64,000 bases of DNA, taken from Massilia sp. PAMC28688 (GTDB taxonomy: Bacteria > Pseudomonadota > Gammaproteobacteria > Burkholderiales > Burkholderiaceae_D). Below the pieces are notes generated by a model, which worked only from the letters and a program-made list of their open reading frames with translations, ran no database searches and was not told the DNA's origin. The stretch is taken from contig NZ_CP080378.1 of assembly GCF_019443445.1 (NCBI RefSeq), positions 3,038,001 to 3,102,000 of the forward strand, given 5' to 3'. Every line of letters begins with the position of its first letter. The stretch's first letter is position 1. Positions 1 to 9,160 of the stretch are shown piece after piece. A program made the translations under genes and the position numbers.

Positions 1-2
1 CG

Positions 3-380
3 CGCCTGAGCAAATTCATCGAGAAATACCGCGAAGATGAAGACACCCGCAAGCTCAAGGCACGCATCAGCCAGCAGAGGGCAGATGCGGCGCCGATCGC
101 GCTGCCGGTGCCGGTGGGGGAAGAGCTGCCGCCGCCGCGCCCGGCGCGCAATGCGGCGGCGATCGCGCAATCGGTGCGCAACCTGATCGATGAAGCCGAC
201 CGTGCCCTGCGCGCCGGCGACTACATCAGCGCTTCGGAAAAGCTGGAGATCTGCATCACCATGGTCGATGAAGGCAACCGCGAATGTGCAGCCTTCAAGG
301 TCCATGCCGACCGCATGCAGCGCGACAAGGAGCGCTGCCTGTCAGCGGGCCGCCAGTGGCTGGAAGACCGCTGCCGCTGA
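3..380 (+). CDS. C-terminal fragment of an unknown protein
   Basis: The reading frame is open from the first bases of the window, so the start lies upstream; at least 125 residues are visible. The fragment is charged and helical, with a basic/acidic N-terminal stretch, a proline-rich linker (about residues 32-48) and a helical C-terminal part with two cysteines (ICITMVDEGNRECAAFK) that resembles a TPR-like helical pair. No catalytic motif is visible and I do not recognise the family. The stop is 4 bases from the convergent stop of the molybdopterin oxidoreductase. That the frame is real rests on codon use and the long open frame. Confidence 0.6.
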   Translation, partial: RLSKFIEKYREDEDTRKLKARISQQRADAAPIALPVPVGEELPPPRPARNAAAIAQSVRNLIDEADRALRAGDYISASEKLEICITMVDEGNRECAAFKVHADRMQRDKERCLSAGRQWLEDRCR

Positions 381-384
381 GCGG

Positions 385-2592
385 CTAGAGCGCGCACATC
401 GTCACGGGCACGCCGGACAGCACGGCGTTGCCCGACAGCGGGTCGCGCAGGTTTTCGTCGAGCAGGGCGTTGAGGTTGACGCCCGGCCGCTGCGCCGCCA
501 CGTGCATCTGCGTACCAGGCAGGTTGTGGCCCCAGCCGTGCGGCAGGCTGACCACGCCCTGCATCATGTCGCCGCTCACCTCTACCTGGACTTCGATGCT
601 GCGCTCACCCTTGCTGATGCGGGCCGCGCCGCCATCGGCCAGCTGCAGGCGCGCAGCGTCAGCCGGGTGCACCAGGGCCGTGCAGCGGTAGGCGCCCTTG
701 GCCAGCACCGGCAGGTTGTGCATCCAGCTGTTGTTGGAGCGCAGCTGGCGCCGCCCAATGATGACCAGATCGGGCGCCGGCGCCTGCAGGTCGGCGCGCA
801 CCCGCGCCAGGTCGTCGATGAGCATGGCCGGAGCCAGCTCGATTTTGCCCGACGTCGTGCGCAGCGCTTCAGGAATGCGCTGGCCCATGGGCCCAAGGTC
901 AATGCCCGATGGCGCCGCCTTCAGTGCCGCCAGCGTGAGTCCGCCGGGGCGAGCGCCGAACTGGTCGCCATAGGGGCCGCTGCGCAAGCCCAGCTCCAGC
1001 AGGCGTTCAGCCCCGGACAGCCCAGCCAGCTGCTCGACGATGGCGGGTGCACTGTCGCCCGCGGCGCGCCGCAGTTCCTGTTCCAGCGCCTGGCCGTCCA
1101 GTGCCGCGACATCGGCTTGCGCCCCCAGTCCCTTGGCGATGGCGACGATGCGCATCATGCTTTCCCATTCCTCCGGATGGCCGGGAGGGCGCGGCAGCAC
1201 CGGCGCGCTGTAACGGGCGTGATTGTGATGCGAAAACTGGGTGAAGCTGATGTCGTAATGCCCTTCCTGCAGCGGTGACAGGCCGGGCAGGATCACATCG
1301 GCGTGGCGTGACGTTTCGTTGAGGTAGATATCCATGCTGACCATGAAGTCCAGCTGGTCGAGCGCGGCGGCCAGGCGCTCTCCGTTGGGCGCGGACAGCA
1401 CCGGGTTGCAGGCAATGGCAATCAGGGCGCGGATCTGGCCGGGGCCTGGCGTGTCGATTTCCTCGGCCAGGCAGGTGAGGGGAATTTCGCCCGATATCTC
1501 GGGCACGTTCGACACGCGTGAGCGGTAGCGGCCACTGGTCACGCCACGTCCGGCCCCGGGCGCGCCGCGCGTATTGGCCTGGAAGGCGGGCGCTTTCGGG
1601 AACATGGCGCCACCTTCCGCGTCCAGTTTCCCGGTCAGCACGTTGAGCATGTCGATCAGCCAGGAACACAGGGTTCCATACTCCTGGGTACAGGTGCCGA
1701 TGCGGCCATACACGCATCCGCGCGCGCTTGCCGCCAGCTCGCGTGCCAGCTCCCGGATGACGCCAGCGTCGATGCCGCAGCGCTGTGCGACCAGTTCCGG
1801 CGCAAAGCCCGCCACAGCGGCGCGCGCCTGGTCCAGGCCAGCGAGGTGCTCTGCCAGCCGGCCGGGCCGCACCAGGCCTTCGTCGAACAGCGTGTGCGCC
1901 ATGCCAAGCAAGAAGAACACGTCGGCTCCGGGCCGGATGAAATGGTGGGCGTCGGCCGCCTGCGCCGTTTCGGTATGGCGCGGATCGACAGTGACGATGC
2001 GCCCGCCGCGCGCGCGCATGGCCTTGGCCTTGCCCCGGTAGTCCGGAATGGTCCACAGGCTGCCGTTGGAGACCATGGGGTTGGCGCCGATGACGAGCAA
2101 GAAGTCGCTGCGCTCAATGTCCGGCACCGGCACCGACAGCCAGGCGCCAAACATCAGCCCCACCGACAGCATCTTCGGTATCTGGTCCACGCTGGACGCA
2201 GAAAACATGTTGCGGGTCCCGAGAGCGCGCGCCAGGCGCGGGAAATACAGCGACAGTCCCATTTTGTGGGCCACCGGATTACCGAGCACCGTGCCGACCG
2301 CGTTCGGGCCACCGGCGCCAATGATGGGCGGCAGGCGGCGCTCGATTTCTGCGTAAGCTTCTTCCCAGCTTGCTTCGACGAAGACGCCGTCGCGCTTGAT
2401 GAGCGGGGTGCGCAGGCGGTCCGGATCCTCGTGCAGGTCTTTCAGTCCAATGGCCTTGGGGCACAGGAAGCCCTTGGAAAATACATCGTCATCGTCGCCG
2501 CGGATGCGCACGATCTGCTGGTCTTCAAGTTCCAGCGCGAGGCCGCAGCAGGCTTCGCAAAAAGGGCAGATCCGGTGCGCGGTAGCGGTCAT
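385..2592 (-). CDS. Molybdopterin-dependent oxidoreductase, formate dehydrogenase/nitrate reductase-like
   Basis: A 735-residue protein of the bis-MGD molybdopterin oxidoreductase superfamily. The N-terminus has the [4Fe-4S] motif C9-x2-C12-x3-C16-x27-C44, followed by the FxCPKA segment. The middle holds the molybdopterin-binding region (VIGANPMVSNGS, IVTVDPRHTETA), and the last ~120 residues form the MoCo dinucleotide-binding domain (LPHGWGHNLPG). No Tat signal is seen, so a cytoplasmic enzyme is likely. Substrate cannot be set from sequence; members of this single-subunit group are often called formate dehydrogenases or anaerobic dehydrogenases. A GTG start at 2601 is possible, but GGAGAG at 2601-2606 is 8-9 bases from the ATG at 2592 and abuts the GTG, so the ATG is preferred. 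No maturation or partner subunit gene lies next to it. Confidence 0.85.
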   Translation of the reverse strand: MTATAHRICPFCEACCGLALELEDQQIVRIRGDDDDVFSKGFLCPKAIGLKDLHEDPDRLRTPLIKRDGVFVEASWEEAYAEIERRLPPIIGAGGPNAVGTVLGNPVAHKMGLSLYFPRLARALGTRNMFSASSVDQIPKMLSVGLMFGAWLSVPVPDIERSDFLLVIGANPMVSNGSLWTIPDYRGKAKAMRARGGRIVTVDPRHTETAQAADAHHFIRPGADVFFLLGMAHTLFDEGLVRPGRLAEHLAGLDQARAAVAGFAPELVAQRCGIDAGVIRELARELAASARGCVYGRIGTCTQEYGTLCSWLIDMLNVLTGKLDAEGGAMFPKAPAFQANTRGAPGAGRGVTSGRYRSRVSNVPEISGEIPLTCLAEEIDTPGPGQIRALIAIACNPVLSAPNGERLAAALDQLDFMVSMDIYLNETSRHADVILPGLSPLQEGHYDISFTQFSHHNHARYSAPVLPRPPGHPEEWESMMRIVAIAKGLGAQADVAALDGQALEQELRRAAGDSAPAIVEQLAGLSGAERLLELGLRSGPYGDQFGARPGGLTLAALKAAPSGIDLGPMGQRIPEALRTTSGKIELAPAMLIDDLARVRADLQAPAPDLVIIGRRQLRSNNSWMHNLPVLAKGAYRCTALVHPADAARLQLADGGAARISKGERSIEVQVEVSGDMMQGVVSLPHGWGHNLPGTQMHVAAQRPGVNLNALLDENLRDPLSGNAVLSGVPVTMCAL

Positions 2593-2610
2593 GGCAGGCA
2601 CTCTCCAAAA

Positions 2611-2630
2611 AATCGAACGGTCGTTCTATT
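2611..2630. promoter_or_regulatory. Palindromic operator, TetR-like
   Basis: The sequence AATCGAACGGTCGTTCTATT has arms AAT-GAACG and CGTTC-ATT around GT, with one mismatched pair. It lies about 20 bases upstream of the ribosome-binding site of the oxidoreductase gene. GAACGnnCGTTC palindromes are typical of TetR-family operators. No TetR gene is in the neighbourhood, so the regulator is unknown. Confidence 0.5.
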
Positions 2631-2756
2631 GTCAGGATCGCAGCACGAACTGTCAACCTGAAAATGTAGGGGAGGTGTATGCTTAGGGGCAACACCCGGG
2701 CGCCGGCCGGGGTGTCCCATGCGTGACAGGAAATACTTCAACCGTCGGAGAACATC

Positions 2757-3086
2757 ATGAAAATTCAATCCATCATCCCGCTGGCCGTGCTCGTAGCCGC
2801 CATGGCCGGCAGCACCGGCTGCACCCGCAGCGACGAACAGGTAGGCCCCGCGCAAAAAGCTGGCGCGGCCATCGATAATGCGGGAGAACAGGTTGCCGAA
2901 GAGCTGCACGAAAGCCTGGACAAGGCGCGCCAGGCCGGCCAGCAGGTGACCGATGGCGCCAGGCGCGCCGAGGAGCGCATGCAGGAAGCGACCGAAGACG
3001 CCAGCGAGGGGGCGCGCAAGACAACCGAAAAGGTTGGCGAAAAGGTGGAGCAAGCGGGCGAGCGGATTCAGGAAGCGGCGCGCTGA
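2757..3086 (+). CDS. Small lipoprotein with amphipathic helix
   Basis: A 109-residue protein. It starts with a lipoprotein-type signal (basic MKIQ, hydrophobic core, then AGSTGC with Cys at about residue 22; the lipobox is slightly unusual). The rest is Ala/Glu/Lys/Gln-rich helix with heptad-like repeats and no aromatic residues, like the many stress-related LEA/apolipoprotein-like lipoproteins of Burkholderiales. GGAGAA lies just upstream of the ATG. It is divergent from the oxidoreductase and probably anchored in the periplasm or inner leaflet of the outer membrane. No function can be assigned. Confidence 0.7.
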   Translation: MKIQSIIPLAVLVAAMAGSTGCTRSDEQVGPAQKAGAAIDNAGEQVAEELHESLDKARQAGQQVTDGARRAEERMQEATEDASEGARKTTEKVGEKVEQAGERIQEAAR

Positions 3087-3239
3087 GATTTTCCGGCCTA
3101 TCCAGCAGGTGCCTGCAGCCAGGGCCGGGCCATGAGCCTGGTCTGGATCAGGCGGCGCGCCGATGAGGGAAAAAAACGAGCAAAAATGAGTGCAGCGCGG
3201 CGCGGCTGCGTGTCACGACCCTGCCCGTGTGCGGGGGTG

Positions 3240-5342
3240 CTAGCGGCGCTGGTCGTTGACCGCGCGCGGTGTTGACTGTTCTGCCCAGGGGCCACCGAGC
3301 ACGATCGACAGGTCCACGAAACCGGCGCGCCAGGCGCGTTCCAGGTCCTGCTCGATGGCTTCCATCGAGGTCTGCTCGAAATTGGAAAAGCCGCGCACGC
3401 CGTAAGCGCGGTTGCGGCCGTGGGCCTTGGCCAAATACAGCGCCATGTCGACCAGGTTGACTGCACGTTCCCATGACAGGGCGGTCGTGCCAGGCACCAG
3501 CGGGAAAGGCGCAAAGCCGATCGAGACATCGACCGAAATCTTGATGTTCTGGTATTCGATGACGGTCGAGGAAATCCCCGTCAGCAGGCGGCGCGCGATT
3601 TCGTCCACGCCACTGCGGGGGATGGCCGGCAGGAAGGCCAGGAATTCTTCGCCGCCCCAGCGCACGATCATGTCAGTCTCGCGCAGGATCTCGCGCAGGT
3701 TATCGGCAATCATGCGCAGCACGGCATCACCGGCGGCGTGGCCGTAGGTGTCGTTGACATGCTTGAAGTGGTCCACGTCCAGCAGGAACAGGGCGCCCAC
3801 GATTTCTTCGCCCGAGGTACCGGCGCCGCGCTTTTCCACCTGGTTGTGGGTGCGCATGAACTCCTGGAAGTGGCGGCGGTTGTACAGCGCTGTGAGCGGG
3901 TCGCGCGAGCTTTGCTGCTTCAGTTCCAGGTTCTTGACCTTGAGCTGGGCATTTGCATGACGCACCTTGCGGTACAAAATGCCGACGATGGACGCGGTCA
4001 GCGCCATGACGATGGCGAGCAGCCACCATACGCGCTGCTGCAGCCGGCGGTTATCGATTTCGGTCGTCTTGAGCTGGTTCTCGCGCGAGAGAAGCTCGAT
4101 CTGGCGCTGCTTCTTTTCTGCTTCGTACTTTTCCTGCAGTTCCAGCGTCGCCTTCTGGCGCCGCTTTTCAAACAGCTCGTTTGAAATCGCGCGCTCGCGG
4201 TGATAGGCCTTGACTGCGCCGGCCATGTCGCCGGCGCGTTCGAGCACGTCGCCGTATTCGATCAATACTTCCTGCAGTTCCGGCTTGTCACCGGATTTTT
4301 CATACCAGGCCAGGCCGGCCTCGAAATGACGCTTGCCTTCGGCGAGCTTGCCCATGCCGAGCATGGCCTGGCCGATATTGATGCGCGCCGTCGCCTCGGT
4401 GGCGTCGTCCTTCAGGCGCAGGGCAACGGCCAGCGCTTCGTTGGAATAGGCCAGGGCGCGCGGGTAGTCATGCTGTTTGAGGTAGCTGTCGGCGAGGTTG
4501 ACATACGATGTCGCCATCATGCTGTCCGCGCCGATCTTTTTTTCGTATTCGAGGCCTTCCAGCAGGGCGCGCAAGCCGCGCTGCGGCTGGTTGGTCTGGA
4601 TGGCCAGCGCGTACTCGGTGGACTTCAGGACCGACATGCGGCCCGGCGAATTGAGTGTCTGGGTGATTGCCACCGCCTCGTCGAGTGCCTCGAAACCCTT
4701 GTCGAATTCCTTCATCTGGGCATACAGATTGGCCAGCACGTCGAGCGTGGTGGCCAGCATGGCCGGCTTGCCCTCGGCGCGTGCCATGCGCACGGCGGTC
4801 TGGATCTTATTGAGCGCCGCCGGGAAGTTGCCTTCCTCCGCATACGATTCGCCCGACGTGATCGTGGCGAGGACGCGCAGTTGCATGTCGTCGGTCAGGT
4901 TGGCGATACGCTCCGCTTCCCAGGCCAGCTTGTGCGAGGCCGCCAGTTCATTGTTGATGAAAACGCAGTAGGCCTTGGTCAGCAAGCCTTGCGCGATCAG
5001 GACATTGTCCTGCAGCCGATGGCCCATGGCCAGCAACTCGTCTGCCAGGACCATGGCCTTTTGATTGTCGCCACTGACGCGATAGGCCCAGCTGAGCATC
5101 TCCAGAAAACTGGCAGCCGTCTTGCGGTCGGCGGCGCGCGCTTCCTTTTCAATGGCCAGCAGCGATACCAGCGCCTTGTCCGGCAGGAAGCGCTCGCTCT
5201 CCCGGATTTCCGTCAGGCGCGCGGCAACCGGACTGGCAGGAGCTGCAGCCTGGCCCCAGGCAAGCGACGACGCCAGGCACAGCGCCGCGACGATGACGCG
5301 GCCCTTGCGAGCGTGCAAAATGTCCAGAGGGCCTGCCGGCAT
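3240..5342 (-). CDS. Membrane diguanylate cyclase with periplasmic TPR domain
   Basis: About 700 residues. A signal/anchor segment (VIVAALCLASSLAWG) is followed by about 350 residues of tetratricopeptide-type helical repeats (AYSNEALAVALRLKD and similar), probably periplasmic. Then come a coiled coil, one membrane helix (VWWLLAIVMALTASIVGIL, about residue 425-445), a second coil, and a C-terminal GGDEF domain that starts at RDPLTALYNRRHF. The active-site motif RWGGEEF at about residue 560 is intact, so c-di-GMP synthesis is expected. No RxxD inhibitory site is obvious before it. Three ATG codons lie in a row; AAGG suits the one at 5342. It is monocistronic and convergent with the lipoprotein. 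The signal sensed by the TPR part is unknown. Confidence 0.88.
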   Translation of the reverse strand: MPAGPLDILHARKGRVIVAALCLASSLAWGQAAAPASPVAARLTEIRESERFLPDKALVSLLAIEKEARAADRKTAASFLEMLSWAYRVSGDNQKAMVLADELLAMGHRLQDNVLIAQGLLTKAYCVFINNELAASHKLAWEAERIANLTDDMQLRVLATITSGESYAEEGNFPAALNKIQTAVRMARAEGKPAMLATTLDVLANLYAQMKEFDKGFEALDEAVAITQTLNSPGRMSVLKSTEYALAIQTNQPQRGLRALLEGLEYEKKIGADSMMATSYVNLADSYLKQHDYPRALAYSNEALAVALRLKDDATEATARINIGQAMLGMGKLAEGKRHFEAGLAWYEKSGDKPELQEVLIEYGDVLERAGDMAGAVKAYHRERAISNELFEKRRQKATLELQEKYEAEKKQRQIELLSRENQLKTTEIDNRRLQQRVWWLLAIVMALTASIVGILYRKVRHANAQLKVKNLELKQQSSRDPLTALYNRRHFQEFMRTHNQVEKRGAGTSGEEIVGALFLLDVDHFKHVNDTYGHAAGDAVLRMIADNLREILRETDMIVRWGGEEFLAFLPAIPRSGVDEIARRLLTGISSTVIEYQNIKISVDVSIGFAPFPLVPGTTALSWERAVNLVDMALYLAKAHGRNRAYGVRGFSNFEQTSMEAIEQDLERAWRAGFVDLSIVLGGPWAEQSTPRAVNDQRR

Positions 5343-5637
5343 CATCATCCTTGGCTGTTAAAAAAAAATGCTCCCGGGTAGGGATTCCAGCCGTAATTAT
5401 ATTCTTGTTGCGCAATGGAAATCTCAAACACGGCCCAACTTTTTCGGATATTTGCACATTTAACTGGCAGCAAAGCCACATTCCAATACCGAATTGATAA
5501 GGAAAAACCAAGAATGTTAATGCGAGGTTAATTTTTGTATTCTATGCCACGAATCTGTCACTCCATCGCTCAACCGTATTGCGTGATCCTCAGTTGTCTT
5601 ATATTGCATGCATCGCAATCAACAACAGGACACAGCC

Positions 5638-6507
5638 ATGCTTGAGCTCCACAAGGTAGTCAAACAGTTTGGCAAGAACGCCCCGGCGGTCGATGATATT
5701 TCGCTGTCGTTCGGGCGCGGGGTGATCGGGCTGATCGGGCATAACGGCGCCGGCAAGACCACGCTGATGCAAATGATCGCCACGCTCACCCGGCCAACGT
5801 CCGGCCGTATCCTGTTCAATGGCGTCGACATCGTCAAGAAGCCCGACGACATCCGCCGCCGCCTCGGATTTTTGCCACAGGATTTCGGCGTCTATCCCAA
5901 CCTATCGGCGCTTGAATTCATGCAGTACTTCGCGGCCCTGAAAGGAGTGCGCGACCCTGCCCGCATTCGCCATTTGCTCGAGCTGGTCAACCTGCACGAC
6001 AAGGCTGACAGGCCGGCGGCATCGTTCTCTGGCGGCATGCGGCGCCGTCTCGGCATCGCCCAGGCGCTCCTGAACGACCCGGATATCCTGATTGTCGACG
6101 AGCCGACGGCGGGCCTGGACCCGGAAGAGCGTCTGCGCTTTCGCAACCTGCTCGGTGAGCTGGGCGAGGACAAGCTGGTGATCATGTCCACCCATATCGT
6201 GTCCGATGTGGAGAGCATTGCCAGCGAACTTGCCATCATCAAGTCGGGCAGGCTCATTGCGTGCGACACGCCGGAACGCATTCTCGACCAGGCGCGCGGC
6301 AAAGTGTGGGCGGCCAATGTCGACAGTGCCACCTACGACCAGCTGCGCACCAGCGTCCACGTGCTGGGCGCCCAGCGCCAGGGACAGCAGGTTGCGCTGC
6401 GTATTGCCCATGCCCAGTCGCCATGGCCCGGTGCCCAGGCGGTCGAGCCGAGCCTGGAAGAAGCACTGATGGCGCAGCGTTACGCGGTGCAGGAGCTGGC
6501 AGCGTGA
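5638..6507 (+). CDS. ABC transporter ATP-binding protein
   Basis: A 289-residue nucleotide-binding subunit. Walker A GHNGAGKTT, Q-loop FLPQDFGVYPN, signature SGGMRRRLGIAQAL, Walker B ILIVDEPTAGLDP and the switch His in MSTHIVSDVE are all present. The sequence is of the CcmA/NatA-type exporter group. A start at 5608 is possible, but AGGA seven bases before the ATG at 5638 and the family length favour 5638. The next gene overlaps its stop (GTGA), so the two form one operon with the permease. Cargo is unknown. Confidence 0.88.
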   Translation: MLELHKVVKQFGKNAPAVDDISLSFGRGVIGLIGHNGAGKTTLMQMIATLTRPTSGRILFNGVDIVKKPDDIRRRLGFLPQDFGVYPNLSALEFMQYFAALKGVRDPARIRHLLELVNLHDKADRPAASFSGGMRRRLGIAQALLNDPDILIVDEPTAGLDPEERLRFRNLLGELGEDKLVIMSTHIVSDVESIASELAIIKSGRLIACDTPERILDQARGKVWAANVDSATYDQLRTSVHVLGAQRQGQQVALRIAHAQSPWPGAQAVEPSLEEALMAQRYAVQELAA

Positions 6508-8063
6508 ACCCGGTCCTGTTCAAGGCCCTGGCGGCTAACGAAGTGCGCCTGCGCCTGCGCCGCACCTCCACCCTGGTGGCGCTACTGGCCGTGGCCATCA
6601 TCAGCTGGCTCATGATGGCCGATCCCTCCACCGGTTCGGCCGTGCTGGTGGTGGCCGAAGCGCGTGTCCACTACACCAGTTCCGTGATTGCCATCGGCGC
6701 GGCGTCGCTGGCCTGCATCATGTTTGGCCTTGGCGGCTTCTATCTGGTGCGCGGCCGTATCGCAGAAGACGTCCGCAGTGGCACCGGCAGCGTCATTGGC
6801 GCCACTCCCGTGGGCACGGTCACGTTCCTCCTGAGCCGCTGGGCCGGCGGCCTGGCCTACCTTGGCCTGTTGCTGATGGTGTTCATGCTCACCATGATGG
6901 CCCTGCACCTGGTGCGCGGCGTGGGGCCGATTGAAGTCATCATCTACCTGCAGACCTTCCTTCTGCTCCTGCTGCCCATGCTGATTTTTGCGGTCAGCTT
7001 CGCCGTGCTGTTCGACAGCTACGCGCCCCTGATGGGCAAGGCCGGCGACGTGCTGTATTTTTTCATCTGGTGCGCGCAGCTGGCAGTGGCCATCTCCCTG
7101 ACCAATGTGATTGACGGTTCGGTGCCGCCAGCGGCCATGTTCGACTTTTCAGGCATCGGCACCTGCCTGCTGCTGGTACGGCAGTCCTTTACCACCACGA
7201 ATGTCGCACTGGGAGGGGCGCCGTTTGACGCCGCGCTGGCACCGGTCTACATGAAAGCCGTCGTCTGGTCCGGCCAGCTGGTTGGCTACCGCGCGGTGGC
7301 GGCCACGCTGGCCCTGCTGCCGCTGCTGCCATCGTTCTTAGTGTTCCACCGCTTTTCGCCGGACCGGATCAAGGTGTCGGCAGCGAGCGTGCGGCGCTCG
7401 CCGCTGCAAGTGCTGGACCAGTGGGCGCGGCCCCTGGCACGTGCCGTGCAGCCGCTGTTCAGGCTGGCCGCCACTACCCCCGGCATGGCCGGGCAGGTGA
7501 TGGCCGACGTGGCACTTACGCTGGCTGGGTCGCCAGCGGCCATTGCGGCCATGGGCGCGAGCATCATCGCGACAATGCTGCTGCCGCTGCCTAGTGTCGG
7601 TGGGGCGCTTACGGCGGCAGTGGCATTCTGGGGCATCTTGATCAGCGACCTCAGTACCCGCGACGGCGCGGCCGACATCGCAGGCATGACTGCCGCCACG
7701 CCGGGCGGGGCGGTGCGGCGCTACATGCGCCAGTTCCTCGCCACCCTCGTCCTGGGCCTGTTGTTTACTGGTGGGGCGGCGCTGCGCTTTGCCATGGAGT
7801 CGCCGGTGCGTGCGTTCGCGGTGATCGCGGGCGTCGTGTGCCTGTCGGCCCTGGCCAGCATGTTTGGCCGTCTGGCCGGGACTGCCAGGCTGTTCCTGTG
7901 CCTGTTCCTTTTCGGATTGTTCGTGGCCGTCAACAGCACTGGCGAAGCAGTCCTGGACATGGTGGGCTTTAACGGCGTGGCTACCGCGGCCAGCGCTTCC
8001 ATGTATGCGCTGGTGGGGATGGCGGCCGTGGGCTGCGGTTACCTGTGGAACCGGCGCGGTTAG
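6504..8063 (+). CDS. ABC transporter permease, multi-spanning membrane protein
   Basis: A 519-residue hydrophobic protein with about 10-12 predicted membrane helices. It begins NPVLFKALAANEVRLRLRR, a cytoplasmic basic lead before the first helix. The GTG start at 6504 overlaps the stop of the ATPase gene and has GGAG 8 bases upstream; a longer open frame from 6261 runs inside the ATPase gene and is discarded. Together with the ATPase it forms a two-component exporter of the ABC-2 kind. Substrate is unknown. The gene is the last normal-composition gene before the accessory island. Confidence 0.78.
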   Translation: MNPVLFKALAANEVRLRLRRTSTLVALLAVAIISWLMMADPSTGSAVLVVAEARVHYTSSVIAIGAASLACIMFGLGGFYLVRGRIAEDVRSGTGSVIGATPVGTVTFLLSRWAGGLAYLGLLLMVFMLTMMALHLVRGVGPIEVIIYLQTFLLLLLPMLIFAVSFAVLFDSYAPLMGKAGDVLYFFIWCAQLAVAISLTNVIDGSVPPAAMFDFSGIGTCLLLVRQSFTTTNVALGGAPFDAALAPVYMKAVVWSGQLVGYRAVAATLALLPLLPSFLVFHRFSPDRIKVSAASVRRSPLQVLDQWARPLARAVQPLFRLAATTPGMAGQVMADVALTLAGSPAAIAAMGASIIATMLLPLPSVGGALTAAVAFWGILISDLSTRDGAADIAGMTAATPGGAVRRYMRQFLATLVLGLLFTGGAALRFAMESPVRAFAVIAGVVCLSALASMFGRLAGTARLFLCLFLFGLFVAVNSTGEAVLDMVGFNGVATAASASMYALVGMAAVGCGYLWNRRG

Positions 8064-8183
8064 GCAGGTCCGCTGTGCATTGCGTCGAATACCGGACTAC
8101 ACTATCGAAGAATCCTTCGCGATGGGCCAAGGACGGCTGAATCGAATCACGCGTTTCAAAAGATAATCCGGAATAATGTCTAG

Positions 8184-8620
8184 ATGAATCAAGAAATGTT
8201 CTCCCTTATGAAGTCTGATCTATGGAATTGTCCATGCGGGTGTGCCGGACGCTTCCATAGGGAAACCGGGCTGCTCCACTATTCGCCAACAGGAAAAGTA
8301 GTATTCCGGGTCCACCTTCTCAAAAAATCCGCGGGCGAGCCTCACCTATGGGTATTATTGGGGACGGGATCATGGATTCCCTCTGAGACACGGGGAAGCT
8401 GGATTACGTTCGCTCGTGGGTTTCCAATGATGAGCTCATCTCGCGCATTCAGGACCCGGAGGACTCGCCGTTTGTCAACGCGGACGTTTTTGACGAACGT
8501 CGGCTGCGCCGTGATGAGGTATTTGAGCAAGCAGGTGGTGCAGAATGGGTATTCAAGTGCCACGACCTAATCGTTGAACACCGCCCTGCGGTACGACACT
8601 TCCTCAAGTTGCAGTCCTAG
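8184..8620 (+). pseudogene. Cassette gene 1, unknown protein broken by a frameshift
   Basis: From the ATG at 8184 the frame encodes about 70 plausible residues (Cys-rich WNCPCGCAGRF, then HLWVLLGTGSW). After about 8380 the sensible sequence moves to another frame (GKLDYVRSWVSNDELISR to HFLKLQS, stop at 8618-8620). Joined by a one-base correction near 8380-8396, it would be a protein of about 145 residues. I do not recognise it. Base composition is lower in GC than the flanking ABC genes. It could be real decay or a sequencing indel. Confidence 0.5.
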
Positions 8621-8719
8621 TTCCGATCGCCCTGGAAAGATCGGCGTCGGGGCGCCAGCAGCTCTGCATTCGGCAACGCCGCACGAGTTGAACTTGCAAA
8701 GAGAAGCGATTGCTGAAAT

Positions 8720-8820
8720 CTGCTTCGGGGCGGTAGCTGCCTGTCGTGACACTCACTGCTGTTCCACCTCCGCAAGCTGGTATCCTCTGCTGAACGGCCG
8801 AAATCGGCCAGAACCAGCCG
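8720..8820 (+). repeat. Dispersed inter-cassette repeat, copy 1
   Basis: About 100 bp with the layout shared by the island's other copies: TGCTTCGGGGCGG head, CTGCCTGTCG, a TATCCT hexamer at about 8781, then GAACGGCCGAAATCGGCC with the palindrome GGCCGA-AA-TCGGCC at 8796-8809, and a CCGTTC tail. It separates cassette gene 1 from cassette gene 2. Confidence 0.7.
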
Positions 8821-8903
8821 TTCACGCGCAGCCAAGATTCGGCTAGAAGCCGGTGTCGCTGGAACGACTATATGGCAAAAGAGAGCAAGGCGAACGACAG
8901 ATT

Positions 8904-9104
8904 ATGAGCAACGCAAAGTGGCGTTTTAAGCTGAAGGTATGCGGGTTTAACTTCGCCCTGTTCAACATTCTGTTTGGAATGATGTACGGTCTGGCGTGGC
9001 TGTTTTACAGCTCAGTAATGCCGCTCCATGTTTGGTTCCTCATATGTAACGTCGTCTTCGTCTGCGTCATTTTTCCATACTTGCTGTGGAGCACGAAGAC
9101 TTAG
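8904..9104 (+). CDS. Cassette gene 2, small two-helix membrane protein
   Basis: 66 residues from the ATG at 8904 (MSNAKWRFKLKVC): a basic cytoplasmic lead, helix 1 (FALFNILFGMMYGLAWLFY), a short turn and helix 2 (VWFLICNVVFVCVIFPYLLW), ending in STKT. A longer start at 8853 adds a charged stretch with no support. No family is recognised. It lies between repeat copies 1 and 2, on the same strand as all other island genes. Confidence 0.55.
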   Translation: MSNAKWRFKLKVCGFNFALFNILFGMMYGLAWLFYSSVMPLHVWFLICNVVFVCVIFPYLLWSTKT

Positions 9105-9146
9105 CTGCCGTCTTTAAACAACAGCGGCGGTTGTCTCTCGAACTAG

Positions 9147-9160
9147 GTCTGCTTTGGGGC
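9147..9160 (+). repeat. Dispersed repeat copy 2, left part, split by IS1182
   Basis: CTGCTTTGGGGC is the head of an inter-cassette repeat. The sequence breaks at GGGC (9157-9160), where IS1182 copy 1 begins, and resumes at 12452 with the same four bases. Confidence 0.65.

Noticed and set aside
6261..6503. Long upstream extension of the ABC permease frame
   Set aside because: It lies inside the ATPase gene in another frame and reads as a low-quality Arg/Pro/Gly-rich shadow; the GTG at 6504 has a ribosome-binding site and the usual overlap.
8574..8846. A 90-residue frame on the + strand
   Set aside because: It runs through the end of cassette gene 1 and the repeat, has no ribosome-binding site and a Ser/Ala/Pro-rich shadow composition.
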